Shown one piece after another: positions 11,401 to 20,510 of a stretch of DNA of 64,000 bases. The stretch is from Thorsellia anophelis DSM 18579 (lineage in GTDB: Bacteria; Pseudomonadota; Gammaproteobacteria; Enterobacterales; Thorselliaceae). Position 1 is the first letter of the stretch. Each line of letters starts with the position of its first letter. The notes beneath the pieces are model-generated. The model was given only the letters and a program-made list of their open reading frames with translations. It was not told the origin of the DNA and made no database searches. Location of the stretch: contig NZ_FOHV01000004.1 of assembly GCF_900111395.1 (NCBI RefSeq), positions 105,257 through 169,256 of the forward strand, written 5' to 3'. The position numbers and the translations under genes are program-made.

Positions 11401-12096
11401 CTCATTATTATCTGTGTCTGTATCCATAAATGCGAAATAATCTTGGTCATCTACATCTGGATCCATTTCATCAAGCACTTGTTTATCTCTTGAACGGCCA
11501 AAGGTAACAGTAAGTAGAACAATTTCTCCTAATTTTTCAGCAACGACTAAAGGAGAAAGTTTTGTTAAAATCGCAAAACCCAGCACCCAAGTTAAAAGCA
11601 TTAATAGTGTGCTTAAAACACCATTAAAATGTATACCTAAGAGAAGGGCAAAAAGCGTGCCTATCAAGCCGCCTGCGGAATAATTAGGATTATCATCAAT
11701 ATTGAGTGTTGCTAATGTACAAGAGCTAACTATGAGTAAAAGAAAACCTATTAATTTTAATGATATTTGCCAAAAACAGATAGAAGTTCGATTTCTATTA
11801 TCTGTATAAACTAGTATTGAGAAGGTAATGGTTAATACTGGTAACAAGTAAGTGCTAATGCCAAAAAGGAAAAAACACATATCGGCAATAAATGCACCAA
11901 AGTAGCCTGCAATATTCGTTGTAATAGGGGAGGTTGATGTTTGAGTCCAGCCAGGATCAGCTGGGTCATAGCTGAAAACAATTACTGCCAAAACAATGCT
12001 AAATAAGCATAAAATCATTAGTGTGATCTCTAAAATATAATGTCTGATATTTAAAAGATCTGAATTTTCTACTTCTTCATGATATGGATTAGACAA
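8479..12096 (-). CDS. ftsK: DNA translocase FtsK
   Basis: Septal DNA pump that segregates chromosome termini and activates XerCD at dif. It has 1,205 residues in three parts: four or five membrane helices in the first ~190 residues; a long Gln/Asn/Ser/Glu-rich linker to about residue 700; and the motor, with Walker [10 protein letters not shown] near residue 873, Walker [12 protein letters not shown] and the DNA-reading gamma winged helix at the C-terminus ([20 protein letters not shown]). The start is a TTG with AAGGA nine bases upstream; the next in-frame Met lies inside the first membrane helix. It leads the ftsK-lolA-rarA group. E. coli FtsK is slightly longer, the difference lying mainly in the linker. 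Confidence 0.95.
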   Translation of the reverse strand: MSNPYHEEVENSDLLNIRHYILEITLMILCLFSIVLAVIVFSYDPADPGWTQTSTSPITTNIAGYFGAFIADMCFFLFGISTYLLPVLTITFSILVYTDNRNRTSICFWQISLKLIGFLLLIVSSCTLATLNIDDNPNYSAGGLIGTLFALLLGIHFNGVLSTLLMLLTWVLGFAILTKLSPLVVAEKLGEIVLLTVTFGRSRDKQVLDEMDPDVDDQDYFAFMDTDTDNNEPEVNSKSKQSSDSHDQDYPIIDMIELSHLEDSTNEAQSKNLDSETIPTSQSIIHTKPNDDLPTFDITQNNHEEYGLLNQENTEQGEYQPSDINPTPIQDAIVNISNTEKKHNDIDEANQVNLSQPSIVEPINDETSKHIITMSTQNELPEQQNIFEHSATTGIQTSKNEEKRTLSLNEKLALLEQQKRSNPVFPIKGSDISKPTSSIDSPQTIEEKRIAERERVRAELASYGIKIPETHPKHPVDYKKEIKQTTVYNGSSTKAVLNRDAKNILGRISENEYTEVIFEQIDDETIVLRRISTAPVQVVTPGHTDLPQANFTKLNTQIEPVTNLTQDKIKDLNSQQESLNHANSLLIADVAQIEVPVEAEEITAFSVKQQQPNHNGNNLVDLKTNLTPPPSADSWQSAEQMHSSSQLDTVNLGDHEQTQSISEITPNEAIDGEHSSSSLNPISTHDESISDVIHRPKNEDPLFHPLLFRETEKLEKPSEPLPTLDLLFNQSSEKIEIDQEQINETAILIENTLADFRIKVTVVGICSGPVITRYELELAPGVKVSRITTLDRDLARALSVSAVRVVEVIPGKPYVGLELPNPKRETLVIRDVLNCEAFREMQSPLALVLGKDIGGEPVVANLAKMPHLLVAGTTGSGKSVGVNAMIISILFKASPEEVRFIMIDPKMLELSIYEGIPHLLTNVVTDMKDAANALRWSVAEMERRYKLMAALGVRNLEGYNEKIKQAEAMQRPIPDPFWKPGDSMDISIPSLEKLPFIVVIVDEFADLIMTEGKKVEELIARLAQKARAAGIHLILATQRPSVDVITGLIKANIPTRIAFTVSSKIDSRTILDQGGAESLLGAGDMLYLPPNSSTTIRVHGAFVADEEVHNVVSNWKARGKPQYIDAITAGDKGNNENETTDEEIVDAVFDAAVQFVIEKQRVSISGIQRQFRIGYNRAARIVEEMEAQGIVSAPAHNGNREVLAQ

Positions 12097-12609
12097 AACT
12101 ATTTCCTTCAGGTAAATCGTTATATTGACGCTTTATGCTTCATTGTTTCCATTAGATAATGGCATTATCAATAAGCATTCAGATATTCGTTAGGTTAAGT
12201 TTAACATTTTAACTGCTAGGTTGTTAAGTTGTTTTCTATTATTACGATAAGCATTAATTTTCTTAATTTTAATAATGTAAATTATTGTATTTATTACAGC
12301 TTGCAAAATACTAAATTCGTTAAATTCTTTAGCTATAGCAAAAAGACTTTGTGTAGCCCCGTTTGAAATAAGTATGCGGTTTTTTATTTTGTTTAAAATC
12401 ATTGTGTTATTTTGGTTTTTTATGGTTTTATTTGAATGTATTTTATATGGTTTTTGCTTTTTTTCATTAGGATAATTCAGTATAAATTTTTGAAAAAATT
12501 AATGGAGTTATGGTGACTGATATTTAACACTATTGAAAATTGAAATTTAGTGATAAAATTAGAGGTATAGCATGTTTTTATGCGTTTTCATAAATTAGGT
12601 AATATACAG
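12097..12609 (+). other. Divergent intergenic region between ftsK and ybgC-tol
   Basis: This 513-base AT-rich region must carry the promoters for ftsK leftwards and for the tol operon rightwards. GAGG at about 12562 and AGG at about 12597 lie before candidate ybgC starts. A 70-codon open frame on the minus strand (12190-12402) has low-complexity Ile/Asn/Lys content and no recognisable features; I do not call it. I see no further structure. Confidence 0.4.
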
Positions 12610-13023
12610 ATGGAAAAAAAATCTCACCATAAATGGCCAATAAGAGTGTACTATGAAGACACAGATGCAGGCGGTGTAGTTTATCATGCAAGGTATGTTG
12701 CTTTTTTTGAAAGAGCAAGAACAGAATTATTAAGAGAAAAAGGTTTCTCTCAAATCGCTTTACTTGAACAAGATGTTGCCTTTGCTGTTAGGAAAATGAA
12801 TCTTGAATTTCATAGACCTGCGGTTTTGGATGATTCTTTGATTGTGGAGACTGTAATTAATAAAGTCAATCATGCTTCGATTCAGTTTCATCAATCGTTG
12901 TATAATTCGCAAAACGGTTTATTACTTAGTGAAGCTAATGTTGTTGTAGCCAGTGTAAGTAAACAAAATATGAAGGCAATTAGGTTGCCTGGTTTTATTA
13001 AAGTGGGGTTTAGTTGTGAGTAA
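12610..13023 (+). CDS. ybgC: Acyl-CoA thioester hydrolase YbgC (4-hydroxybenzoyl-CoA thioesterase family)
   Basis: Hot-dog-fold thioesterase of the Tol-Pal cluster. The 137-residue reading has the family signature [25 protein letters not shown], quoted here by its key parts: Asp of EDTDAGG is the catalytic aspartate of the family and YHARY follows. I chose the ATG at 12610 because it gives a length close to E. coli YbgC (134) and has AGG ten bases upstream; an in-frame ATG at 12580 is a possible alternative. Its stop overlaps the tolQ start by 8 nt, as is usual for this operon, so it heads the ybgC-tolQRAB-pal-cpoB transcript. Confidence 0.93.
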   Translation: MEKKSHHKWPIRVYYEDTDAGGVVYHARYVAFFERARTELLREKGFSQIALLEQDVAFAVRKMNLEFHRPAVLDDSLIVETVINKVNHASIQFHQSLYNSQNGLLLSEANVVVASVSKQNMKAIRLPGFIKVGFSCE

Positions 13024-13708
13024 TGACATGAGTATTATTGGCTTGTTTATGCAAGCGGGCTTGTTTGTTAAATTTGTAATGTTGGTTTTACTTGGTTTTT
13101 CCATTTCATCTTGGGCAATTATAATTCAACGTACTAGAGTATTAAGCTCCGCAACAAATGATGCAGAGGCATTCGAAGACAGATTTTGGTCGGGAATAGA
13201 ATTATCTAGATTATACCAAGAAAGTCATGATAGAAGAGACAGTTTGATTGGCTCAGAACAAATTTTTTATTCTGGTTTTAAAGAATTTGTAAGGCTTCAT
13301 CGTGCAAATTCTGATGCGCCAGAAGCTATCATTGACGGCTCTGCTAGGGCAATGAGAATAGCTATGAATAGAGAAATGGAAACATTAGAAGCGTATATCC
13401 CATTTTTAGGAACAGTTGGTTCAATTAGCCCTTATATAGGTTTACTTGGAACAGTTTGGGGAATCATGCACTCCTTTATCTCTTTGGCAGGCGAAAAGCA
13501 GGTTTCTTTGCAAACAGTTGCACCAGGCATCGCAGAAGCATTGATTGCAACAGCAATAGGATTGTTTGCTGCAATACCAGCGGTGATGGCTTATAACAGA
13601 CTAAATCAACGTGTGAATAAACTTGAACAAAATTATGATAACTTTGTTGAAGAGTTTACGGCAATATTACATCGCCAAGCTTTTTCACATAATCCTGCGA
13701 AGCAATAA
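13016..13708 (+). CDS. tolQ: Tol-Pal proton-channel subunit TolQ
   Basis: Inner-membrane proton-channel protein that with TolR energises TolA for outer-membrane constriction at division. At 230 residues it matches E. coli TolQ (230) almost throughout, including [34 protein letters not shown] and the two C-terminal helices with [20 protein letters not shown] and [20 protein letters not shown]. The GTG at 13016 matches the E. coli N-terminus (four residues before MSIIG); an ATG at 13028 with GAG seven bases upstream could also be used. It overlaps the end of ybgC. Confidence 0.97.
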   Translation: MSNDMSIIGLFMQAGLFVKFVMLVLLGFSISSWAIIIQRTRVLSSATNDAEAFEDRFWSGIELSRLYQESHDRRDSLIGSEQIFYSGFKEFVRLHRANSDAPEAIIDGSARAMRIAMNREMETLEAYIPFLGTVGSISPYIGLLGTVWGIMHSFISLAGEKQVSLQTVAPGIAEALIATAIGLFAAIPAVMAYNRLNQRVNKLEQNYDNFVEEFTAILHRQAFSHNPAKQ

Positions 13709-13730
13709 TTTATTAAAATAGGATTTAAAA

Positions 13731-14165
13731 ATGTCTCGACGTCGTACAAGATCATCAAAAAGGGAGCTCAAATCTGAGATTAATATTGTACCATTTTTAG
13801 ATGTTTTATTAGTGCTTTTACTTATTTTTATGGCTACCGCACCTGTAATTAGTCAAAGTGTTGAGGTCGATTTGCCAAATGCGAGTGATTCTTCAGTCGT
13901 TGACGCTAGTGAGAATCCTCCTGTTATAGTTGAAGTTTCTGATGTAAATGTTTATGTGATGATAGTTAATCAAGAAAGAAGCAGCCCGCTAACCGAAGCT
14001 TTATTAGTGGAAGAAGCTAAACAGCAACTCTTGACAAATCCTCAGACAACTTTCTTGATTGGCGGTGCGAAACAAGTTGAATATAATGAAATCATTAAAG
14101 CACTTGATACATTAAGACTTGCCGGTGTAACAAAAGTTGGGTTAATGACTCAACCGCTAAATTAG
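13731..14165 (+). CDS. tolR: Tol-Pal proton-channel subunit TolR
   Basis: ExbD/TolR-family partner of TolQ with 144 residues. It has a basic N-terminus (MSRRRTRSSKRELKSEIN), one membrane helix containing the proton-carrying Asp in VPFLDVLLVLLLIFM, and a periplasmic domain ending GVTKVGLMTQPLN. It lies 22 nt after tolQ and 19 nt before tolA. Confidence 0.96.
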   Translation: MSRRRTRSSKRELKSEINIVPFLDVLLVLLLIFMATAPVISQSVEVDLPNASDSSVVDASENPPVIVEVSDVNVYVMIVNQERSSPLTEALLVEEAKQQLLTNPQTTFLIGGAKQVEYNEIIKALDTLRLAGVTKVGLMTQPLN

Positions 14166-14184
14166 AATCTACTTAGGTGTTGAT

Positions 14185-15438
14185 GTGACAAATAACTTTT
14201 CAAAAAGAAAAAATAGATTTACGCTATCATTCATCTTATCACTTTTACTGCATATTACCTTGTTAGGTATACTTATATTTGCCGCTTTTACCCATGTAAT
14301 GGATGAAACAGGTAGCGGTAATGAAGGGGCACTGATTGATGCTGTAATGGTAGATATGGATGCAATGAATGCACAAGACATTAGAGCTACAAAACAAGAA
14401 TCAAGTCGTAACGAAGCGGAAATTGTTCGTGAACAGAAAAACGAAGAAGAAAAAAAAGCATTAGCTGAAATTGAAAAAGAAATCCAAGATAAGCAAAAAG
14501 CGTTAGACAAAGAGCTCGAAGCTAAAGCTTTAGCTAAAGAACAAGAGTTACATGCTGCGGCTGAGGCTTTAAAAGCGCAAGAAGAGGCTCAAAAAGCTGC
14601 TGAAGCAGAATTGATAGCTGCTAAAGCATTACAAGCTGAATCTCTTAAAAAAGAGGCCGAAGAAAAAGCATTGAAATTAAAGCAAGAAGCAGACGAAAAG
14701 CGTAAGCAAGATGAGGCATTAAAAAAAGAAATAGCTAAAAAGAAACAAGAGGAAGAAGCAAAAGCAAAAGCAAAAGCCGAAGCCGAAAAGAAAAAAATAG
14801 AAGCTGAAGCCAAGGCTAAGGCAGAGGCTGAAAAGAAAAAAGCAGAAGCTGAAGCTAAGGCTAAGGCAGAGGCTGAAAAGAAAAAAATAGAAGCTGAAGC
14901 TAAGGCTAAAGCCGAGGCAGAGAAAAAACGGAAAGAAGCTGAAGCAAAAGCAAAGGCGGAAGCTGAAAAGAAAAAATTAGAAGCTGAAGCAAAAGCAAAA
15001 GCGGAAGCTGAAAAGAAAAAGAAAGAAGCGGAGGCTAACGCAAAAAAATCTGGTGACATGGATAAATTAATTGGAGATTTAGCTTCAGGTGCTAATCGTG
15101 ACGATGGTAAAGGAGCAGCTTTAGGTGCAGGCGGTGGTAATACTGCGGGTAACTCAAATGTGAATACAAGCGGCTATCAAAATGCTGTTATAGCGGTAAT
15201 AAAGAATAATATGTATGATGCAAGAAAGTTACATGCTAATAAGCAATGTGAAATAGTTATTAGAATTAATCGTGACGGCTCTTTAATTTCAGCTAAAAGA
15301 CGAGCTGGTGATGATGGACTTTGCCAGCAGGCTTTGGCAGCAACTAATATATCCAAATTGCCAAGGCCAGAAACTGATGAAGTTTATAATGTTCTGAAAA
15401 ATCAAGATATAGTGCTAGTTTTTAAATACACTAACTAA
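14185..15438 (+). CDS. tolA: Tol-Pal envelope-spanning protein TolA
   Basis: Links the TolQR motor to TolB-Pal across the periplasm. The 417-residue protein has three classical domains: an N-terminal anchor helix with SFILSLLLHITLLGIL, a long Ala/Lys/Glu helix from about residue 60 to 290, and the C-terminal domain III with a cysteine pair (KQCEIVI and GLCQQAL) that forms the family's disulfide. The start is a GTG with AGG upstream; no in-frame ATG exists near it. Residues ~192-286 are a 15-residue tandem repeat (see separate entry), so length may vary between strains. Confidence 0.95.
   Translation: MTNNFSKRKNRFTLSFILSLLLHITLLGILIFAAFTHVMDETGSGNEGALIDAVMVDMDAMNAQDIRATKQESSRNEAEIVREQKNEEEKKALAEIEKEIQDKQKALDKELEAKALAKEQELHAAAEALKAQEEAQKAAEAELIAAKALQAESLKKEAEEKALKLKQEADEKRKQDEALKKEIAKKKQEEEAKAKAKAEAEKKKIEAEAKAKAEAEKKKAEAEAKAKAEAEKKKIEAEAKAKAEAEKKRKEAEAKAKAEAEKKKLEAEAKAKAEAEKKKKEAEANAKKSGDMDKLIGDLASGANRDDGKGAALGAGGGNTAGNSNVNTSGYQNAVIAVIKNNMYDARKLHANKQCEIVIRINRDGSLISAKRRAGDDGLCQQALAATNISKLPRPETDEVYNVLKNQDIVLVFKYTN
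14758..15045 (+). repeat. 45-bp tandem repeat in tolA coiled region
   Basis: About six copies of a 15-residue unit, EAEAKAKAEAEKKK plus a variable residue (I, A, I, R-K, L, K), follow one another in frame. The DNA copies differ at third positions (gct/gca, aag/aaa), so they are diverged and not a recent expansion. Confidence 0.85.
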
Positions 15439-15642
15439 ATTGAATAACAGTAACAAAAAGCATGAATTAAATCTTAATAATTTTTTTTTATATTATGCTA
15501 GAATGGACTAAAATGTTTCATAGAAGATTTAGTAATGTATCTCTAGCGTTTTTCATCAGTTTTAGTTGATGTTAATATTAAATTTACAATTGATTTTCAA
15601 CATAAGTATTAGTGTTGTACTCTATAAGAGGGATAGTCGTAA

Positions 15643-16938
15643 ATGAAAAAGTTTTATTTAATCAGTATTATGATCTTGATGTTATTTGCAAAGATTGTGG
15701 GTGCTGAAATTAGGATTCAAATAAGTGAAGATGTAGATGCAGCAAGACCAATTGCCATATTGCCATTTAATTCTGTAGGTGGTGGAATATCAGGCTTAGA
15801 TGTATCGAACATAATAAGTGCTGATCTTAGGAATAGTGGGAAATTTAGTCCTTTAGAAGCAGGGCAATTCCCACAAAACATTAGTAATGTCGCTGAGATC
15901 CAGCCTGCTTTGTGGAGATCACTGGGAGTGGACTCAATTATATCTGGCCAAATCCAACCTGCTTCAGATGGACGATATACATTGACTTACCAATTGATAG
16001 ATATATCAACTGGTGTACCTAATGTTATGATGCAAAATCAAGCTCAGATTCAAACACAATGGTTTCGCTATGGTGTTCATGCAGTAAGTGATGAAGTATT
16101 TGAAAAATTGACAGGCATTAAAGGTGCGTTTAGAACGAAAATTGCTTATGTAGTTAAAACTAATACCTCTCAGTACTCTCATGAGTTAAGGGTATCTGAT
16201 TATGATGGATTTAACGAAATAACAATACATAAAGCTTCTCAGCCATTAATGTCACCTTCGTGGTCGCCAGATGGAACGAAAATTGCTTTTGTTTCCTTTG
16301 AAAATGGACCTTCAGCTGTTATGTTGCAAGATACCCAAACTGGTAATGTAAGAAAAATAGCTTCATTTCCAAGGCATAATGGTGCACCTGCATTTTCACC
16401 TGATGGTACTAAAATTGCCATGGCACTTTCACAGACAGGGAGCTTGAATTTGTATGTTATGGATGTTGGATCTGGAAGCTTAAGGCAAATAACTAATGAA
16501 AGAAGTAATAGTACTGAGCCGGCATGGTTTCCAGATGGTCAGACATTAGCATTCACATCCGATAAAACGGGACGGCCACAAATTTATAGAACAAGTCTTG
16601 GCGGTGGTTCAGGGCAAAGGATTACATTTGAAGGCAACCAAAATCAAAATGCTAGAATTAGCCCAGATGGTAAATTCATGGTTTACATTACATCTTCAGG
16701 TGGCCAACAAAGACTAGTAAAACAAACATTCGCTAATAATGCACTGCAGTTTTTAACAAATTCTGATTTGGATGAATCCCCTAGCATTGCACCAAATGGC
16801 ACGATGGTGGTTTATAGCACAGGTGGTTATGCTTCAAAATTAGGCTTGGTTTCTGCAGATGGGCGATTTAAAACTTCTTTACCCTCTAGTGGAGGACAAA
16901 TAAAATATCCTGCATGGGGACCTATTGTTGCGAAATAA
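15643..16938 (+). CDS. tolB: Tol-Pal periplasmic beta-propeller TolB
   Basis: Periplasmic protein that shuttles between Pal and TolA. It has 431 residues: a signal peptide ending near [10 protein letters not shown], an N-terminal alpha/beta domain and a six-bladed propeller whose repeated WD-like [27 protein letters not shown] motifs are visible. The 204-base gap after tolA contains an AT-rich tract with TATTATGCT-like promoter character, consistent with the second promoter known for tolB-pal in E. coli; that promoter is inference here. Confidence 0.96.
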   Translation: MKKFYLISIMILMLFAKIVGAEIRIQISEDVDAARPIAILPFNSVGGGISGLDVSNIISADLRNSGKFSPLEAGQFPQNISNVAEIQPALWRSLGVDSIISGQIQPASDGRYTLTYQLIDISTGVPNVMMQNQAQIQTQWFRYGVHAVSDEVFEKLTGIKGAFRTKIAYVVKTNTSQYSHELRVSDYDGFNEITIHKASQPLMSPSWSPDGTKIAFVSFENGPSAVMLQDTQTGNVRKIASFPRHNGAPAFSPDGTKIAMALSQTGSLNLYVMDVGSGSLRQITNERSNSTEPAWFPDGQTLAFTSDKTGRPQIYRTSLGGGSGQRITFEGNQNQNARISPDGKFMVYITSSGGQQRLVKQTFANNALQFLTNSDLDESPSIAPNGTMVVYSTGGYASKLGLVSADGRFKTSLPSSGGQIKYPAWGPIVAK

Positions 16939-16995
16939 TGGCTTTTAACTTACTTAACGTATAAATTATTACAATATTTTAATAAAGGATTAATT

Positions 16996-17529
16996 ATGAA
17001 ATTAAATAAATTAAATAAAACACTTTTGGTGATTTTACCAATGTTTGCTTTAGCTGCGTGTAAATCTAATTCTCAAACTACTGATGATGTTTACACTGGT
17101 GACGATGGTATGCTAATGGAATCGGGACAGTTACCTGGTTTTGGTGGCGGCAATGAGTTTGGTTCGTTAAGCGACCAGGCTAGAATGCAACTTCAAGATT
17201 TGCAAAGAGATAATATTATTTACTTTGGATTTGATCAATATGATATTGGCTCTAATTACATGATGACATTAGATGCTCATGCTGCATTCTTAAGAGATAA
17301 CCCTTCAATACGTGTTGTGATCGAAGGTCATACGGATGAAAGAGGAACTGCTGAGTATAACATCGCTTTAGGTGAACGCCGTGCTAATGCGACAAGAATA
17401 TACTTACAGGGACGTGGAGTAAGTGATGAGCAGATGCAAATAGTTTCTTATGGGAAAGAAAAACCTGCTGTATACGGCAATGATGAGTCTGCATTTGCCA
17501 AAAACCGCCGTTCTGTGTTAGTTTACTAG
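16996..17529 (+). CDS. pal: Peptidoglycan-associated lipoprotein Pal
   Basis: Outer-membrane lipoprotein that binds diaminopimelate in peptidoglycan. It has 177 residues with a lipobox FALAAC (Cys22), a flexible Gly/Ser region and the OmpA-like domain. The domain carries IIYFGFDQYDI, the DAP-contacting region VVIEGHTDERGTAEYNIALGERRA and NRRSVLVY at the end. AAGGA lies eight bases before the ATG. It is part of the Tol-Pal operon. Confidence 0.96.
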   Translation: MKLNKLNKTLLVILPMFALAACKSNSQTTDDVYTGDDGMLMESGQLPGFGGGNEFGSLSDQARMQLQDLQRDNIIYFGFDQYDIGSNYMMTLDAHAAFLRDNPSIRVVIEGHTDERGTAEYNIALGERRANATRIYLQGRGVSDEQMQIVSYGKEKPAVYGNDESAFAKNRRSVLVY

Positions 17530-17539
17530 TCATATCAAT

Positions 17540-17567
17540 AGAACACGCATATTCTTATGCGTGTTCT
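17540..17567 (+). repeat. 12-bp perfect hairpin between pal and cpoB
   Basis: AGAACACGCATA and TATGCGTGTTCT are perfect inverted repeats around a 4-base loop, just after the pal stop. No T-run follows, so it may act as an mRNA-stabilising or attenuating structure rather than a full terminator. Confidence 0.55.
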
Positions 17568-17646
17568 TCTCAAAACTCCTCGTTTAGTCAAATTTGCTCC
17601 CTCTATAAAATAGTTAGAACAATTATTATTAATAATAGGTGAATTT

Positions 17647-18384
17647 ATGAAAATCAAAAAGTTACTTTTAAGTTATTCGATTACATTTGGATTTGCATTT
17701 TTGTCACCATTTGTAATTGCTAATACTACAGATGATAAAATTGCACAGCTAGAACGAATAACAACTGCGCATGGTCAATTATTTTCTCAAATCCAGCAAC
17801 AACTATCTGCCAATCAGCAAGATATAAGTAATATACGTGATCAAATGGATCAACTGCAATACAAGCTTGATCAAGCGGTAAATAAGCAAGAATTACTTAT
17901 GCAACAATTTAATCAAATAGTGCCTGAATCAAATTCGGATAATACATCCATACCTAGTGACACTTCAGTAAACACAAATAATAGCCAAAATTCACAGGCT
18001 AACACACCAGTTAGCAGAGGTAATGATTTTGAAGACTATAATACTGCAGTAAATTTAATTTTAACTAGTCAAAAATATGATGAAGCTATTATACAGCTTC
18101 AACAATTTATCAAAAATTATCCAAAGTCTGATTATTTAGCTAATGCTTATTATTGGCTGGCACAATCCTATTTTAGTACAAATCAAATGGACAGAGCAGC
18201 AGAAAATTTTGCTTTTGTAGTTAAAAATTACCCAGATTCAGCAAAAAGTTCAGATGCATTTTTTAAAGTTGGGCAGATACTAGAGAATAAAGGAGATATC
18301 GAGAAAGCTAAGGCAGTATTCTCCGAGGTGGTTAAATTATATCCTGGAACAGAATCAGCAAAGAAAGCCCAAGCTAAACTATAA
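17647..18384 (+). CDS. cpoB: Cell-division coordinator CpoB (YbgF)
   Basis: Periplasmic partner of TolA that couples outer-membrane constriction to PBP1B activity. It has 245 residues: a signal peptide ending SPFVIANTTDD, an N-terminal coiled coil (LERITTAHGQLFSQIQQQL, the trimerisation part), an Asn/Ser-rich linker and C-terminal TPR repeats beginning DYNTAVNLILTSQKYDEA. Last gene of the Tol-Pal operon, followed by a strong hairpin. Confidence 0.93.
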   Translation: MKIKKLLLSYSITFGFAFLSPFVIANTTDDKIAQLERITTAHGQLFSQIQQQLSANQQDISNIRDQMDQLQYKLDQAVNKQELLMQQFNQIVPESNSDNTSIPSDTSVNTNNSQNSQANTPVSRGNDFEDYNTAVNLILTSQKYDEAIIQLQQFIKNYPKSDYLANAYYWLAQSYFSTNQMDRAAENFAFVVKNYPDSAKSSDAFFKVGQILENKGDIEKAKAVFSEVVKLYPGTESAKKAQAKL

Positions 18385-18406
18385 TATTAAGTATTTAAAA
18401 TTTACC

Positions 18407-18454
18407 AATCACCATAATCCCCCCACCTAATAAGGTGGGGGGATTATGGTGATT
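18407..18454 (+). terminator. 22-bp perfect hairpin after cpoB
   Basis: AATCACCATAATCCCCCCACCT pairs perfectly with its reverse complement around the 4-base loop AATA; positions 18407-18428 and 18433-18454. The stem has a run of six G-C pairs at its apex half. It starts 22 bases after the cpoB stop. The downstream flank is AT-rich (ATATTT) without a clean T-run, so it may stop transcription imperfectly, but no later gene in the operon follows. Confidence 0.7.
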
Positions 18455-18598
18455 ATATTTCCGATAAATTCAGCTTGCATGTTTATTGCTCATATTGATT
18501 GATCTTTGCGCCATAGTGGATTAAATATACGCAGTTAGATTCAATAATTAGAAAAAAAAGTTGATCATAAATTGAATTTAAGTAAACTAATCAACGTT

Positions 18599-18674
18599 GG
18601 GCCGTTAGCTCAGTCGGTAGAGCAGCTGACTTTTAATCAGTTGGTCGCAGGTTCGAATCCCGCACGGCCCACCA
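18599..18674 (+). tRNA. tRNA-Lys (UUU anticodon)
   Basis: A 76-base cloverleaf beginning GGGCCGTTAGCTCAG, with anticodon loop CTTTTAA (anticodon TTT), T-loop GGTTCGAATCC and an encoded CCA end. The acceptor stem GGGCCGT pairs with ACGGCCC. Nearly identical to enterobacterial tRNA-Lys. Confidence 0.98.
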
Positions 18675-19072
18675 ACAAACATAGAATTACTGCTAATTTT
18701 TAGTATAAAAAAACCTTCCAAAAAAAGCATTTCCTATTAAAATTATCAATCCTTTATCTAACTAAAATCTATTAACAACTTTCAAATACATACATTCAAA
18801 AGAAGTTATACATATCAGAATACCGCTCAAAGTGAAAAATGCTATAAAAGTCGTTCGATTTTTTCATTCTTAAAATTAAGAATGCCATTTGACCGTATTT
18901 TTTTGTGCATGTTAGCTATATGAATAAAGCATTAAAATTGATCACACAGGTCAAAAGTTGGCTGATATATAATCATCTTGATTTTAAAATGTTCAAATAG
19001 CGCTGATTTTAGCTTGTTTTATTAAATAGATGTTGTATGTTTTCAAAAGTAAGGTATCATACTCTCATCAGT
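18675..19072 (+). other. Gene-free spacer between tRNA-Lys and tRNA-fMet
   Basis: About 400 AT-rich bases. I see no open frame worth calling, no strong hairpin and no recognisable motif. It must hold a promoter for the fMet tRNA unless that gene is co-transcribed with tRNA-Lys. Confidence 0.4.
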
Positions 19073-19149
<77 letters not shown>

Positions 19150-19288
19150 CTGATAAACCTTCAAAAAATCCTAGATGCCTATAATTATACACGTCTACAT
19201 TATCGAAATTCATAATCACTAGCCAAAAAGTCATAATTAATCACTTTTATATAATAATATCAGTAATTTAAATTAAAAATCTGATAGG

Positions 19289-19339
19289 AATCACCAAGGA
19301 AAATGCTAATTAATCATTTTTTGAATAGCGGAATATAGG
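19289..19339 (+). repeat. Direct repeat, left copy, bracketing accessory patch
   Basis: This 51-base segment is repeated in the same orientation at 20721-20771 with eight mismatches, and only three in the last 37 bases (common core TTGAATAGCGGAAT / TTGAACAGCGGAAT). Both copies open a tiny frame MLINHFLNSG followed by one residue and a stop. It marks the left edge of the toxin-antitoxin patch; the antitoxin fragment begins five bases after it. Confidence 0.75.
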
Positions 19340-19344
19340 GTAAA

Positions 19345-19512
19345 CAGGAGCCAGGTCAACCTTATCCTCAAGAGCAAACTCAACTATTTGAACAGTTAGT
19401 TTTCCGAGCGTTAGCTGAAGGGATATTGAGTGAATCCAAAGCCGCTGAATTATTGCAAATAACAGTAATGACGCTTCATAAACAGCGTCAAATGTTGGCT
19501 GAGGTGGTGTAG
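19345..19512 (+). pseudogene. Antitoxin-like fragment (5'-truncated)
   Basis: A 55-codon open stretch reads from QEPGQPYPQEQTQLFEQ through ALAEGILSESKAAELL to a TAG. It has no start: an in-frame stop lies three codons before it, at the edge of the direct repeat. The ESKAAELLQIT segment looks like the C-terminal helix-turn-helix-like end of antitoxins found directly upstream of PIN-type toxins, and such a toxin remnant begins at the very next base. I read it as the decayed antitoxin of that pair. The family assignment is by resemblance only. Confidence 0.6.
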
Positions 19513-19876
19513 ATGTATTTGTTGATAAGTGATGCAGTTCCTTCATTGAACTAAAGTCTGATTGTTCTGGAAGCAGGGCAGATTCTTGAGAATTTCTTCC
19601 GCCTGCCTTACCAATTTAAAGTGCCGAAGTCCTATAGAGTATAAACAAAAGTGCTTTCGATAAATTGTACTAAAAAGGGTTGCCATACCAGCTTTACGAA
19701 AAACAACAAAAACGAAAGCCATTTTAGTACAAGGAACGCTATGGGCTGTTGAACAGCTTGTAAAACACGGAATCCTTACGGTTGAAGGTGCATTAAACTC
19801 TTACAGTAAAATGGAGCAAGCGGGGCGTAGATGACAGTGGGTGCAGGATAAACAACGATTAGAACGCGTTAAATAA
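19513..19876 (+). pseudogene. PIN-domain toxin remnant (stops and frameshift)
   Basis: The sequence opens ATG with MYLLISDA, where PIN nucleases read LISDANVLID, but breaks at a TAA after 13 codons. It resumes in frame with LEAGQILENFFRLP YQFKVP, loses the frame in the middle, and recovers with LRKTTKTKAILVQG and TLWAVEQLVKHGILTVEGAL before a TGA and a final TAA. The order (Asp-containing start, middle, LRK...GTLW end) is that of PIN-domain toxins of antitoxin-toxin pairs. At least two stops and one frameshift make it non-functional. It follows the antitoxin fragment without a gap. Confidence 0.7.
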
Positions 19877-19886
19877 CGTTTTAAGG

Positions 19887-20174
19887 TTATCTCATCCGTT
19901 CACTTGCAAGCAGGTATACTTCACTCCGTTCTCGTTTGCCTACTGCGACAACGGCAATAATAAGCTCATTCTCTATAACTTGATAGACTAATCTAAATCC
20001 AGCTGTGCGTAGCTTGATTTTATAACAATCTTTCATCCCCTTTAATTTAGCAGAAGGGATATGAGGGTCATCTGTACATTTCTTTAATTTTTTGGCAAAT
20101 TGACTTTGAATAGTCTTATCCAATTTATTCCACTCTTTAAGTGCCTCTTCCCTAAACTTAACCCTATAACTCAT
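19887..20174 (-). CDS. RelE/StbE-family toxin
   Basis: RelE-type mRNA interferase, 95 residues, the usual size. It has the family landmarks: ALKEWNKLDKTIQSQFAKKL at the N-terminal helices, LKGMKDCYKIKLRTAGFRLV and VGKRERSEVY, which hold the basic and tyrosine residues used by E. coli RelE to cut ribosome-bound mRNA. The start overlaps the antitoxin stop by four bases (ATGA), typical of such pairs. The gene is intact, unlike the PIN remnant next to it on the other strand. Confidence 0.93.
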   Translation of the reverse strand: MSYRVKFREEALKEWNKLDKTIQSQFAKKLKKCTDDPHIPSAKLKGMKDCYKIKLRTAGFRLVYQVIENELIIAVVAVGKRERSEVYLLASERMR

Positions 20175-20422
20175 AAATAGCTATCCAAATCAACATCCAC
20201 TAATGGCTGATTACTCCGTTCTTCGACTAATTTAGCTAACTCGTGATCATCCAGCGCTTCAAGCATTTTTTCATAAAGTTCAGCTGGCACGCAATAAAAT
20301 GCAGGCTGATTTCGATTCAAAATAGCGACTGGAAATCCCTCACCAGAGCTTACAGTTGCCATAGGATTTTTTTTCAACTCACTGACACTAGCACATGTAT
20401 CACTTAAAATTATACTTGTCAT
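20171..20422 (-). CDS. Phd/YefM-type antitoxin (StbD-like)
   Basis: An 83-residue antitoxin that should neutralise the downstream RelE-like toxin and repress the pair's own promoter. It reads MTSIILSDTCASVSELKKNP and contains GFPVAILNRNQPAFYCVP, the Phd/YefM DNA-binding fold as seen in StbD of stbDE modules; the toxin-binding end is LVDVDLDSYL. The ATG at 20422 has GAGGTGG just upstream; a longer frame to 20521 is not needed. The toxin start overlaps its stop. Confidence 0.9.
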   Translation of the reverse strand: MTSIILSDTCASVSELKKNPMATVSSGEGFPVAILNRNQPAFYCVPAELYEKMLEALDDHELAKLVEERSNQPLVDVDLDSYL

Positions 20423-20510
20423 AGACCACCTCATTTGAATAGATTGTTTAATTGTACTAATTTTACACGGCATAAGACCTATTAACAAGTCTTTTCCAGT
20501 AAACGGAATT

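Noticed and set aside
12190-12402. 70-codon minus-strand open frame between ftsK and ybgC
   Set aside because: Low-complexity Ile/Asn/Lys content, no ribosome site and no family resemblance; it lies in a promoter region.
14589-15059. 156-codon minus-strand frame opposite tolA
   Set aside because: It is the antisense shadow of the Ala/Lys/Glu repeat of TolA.
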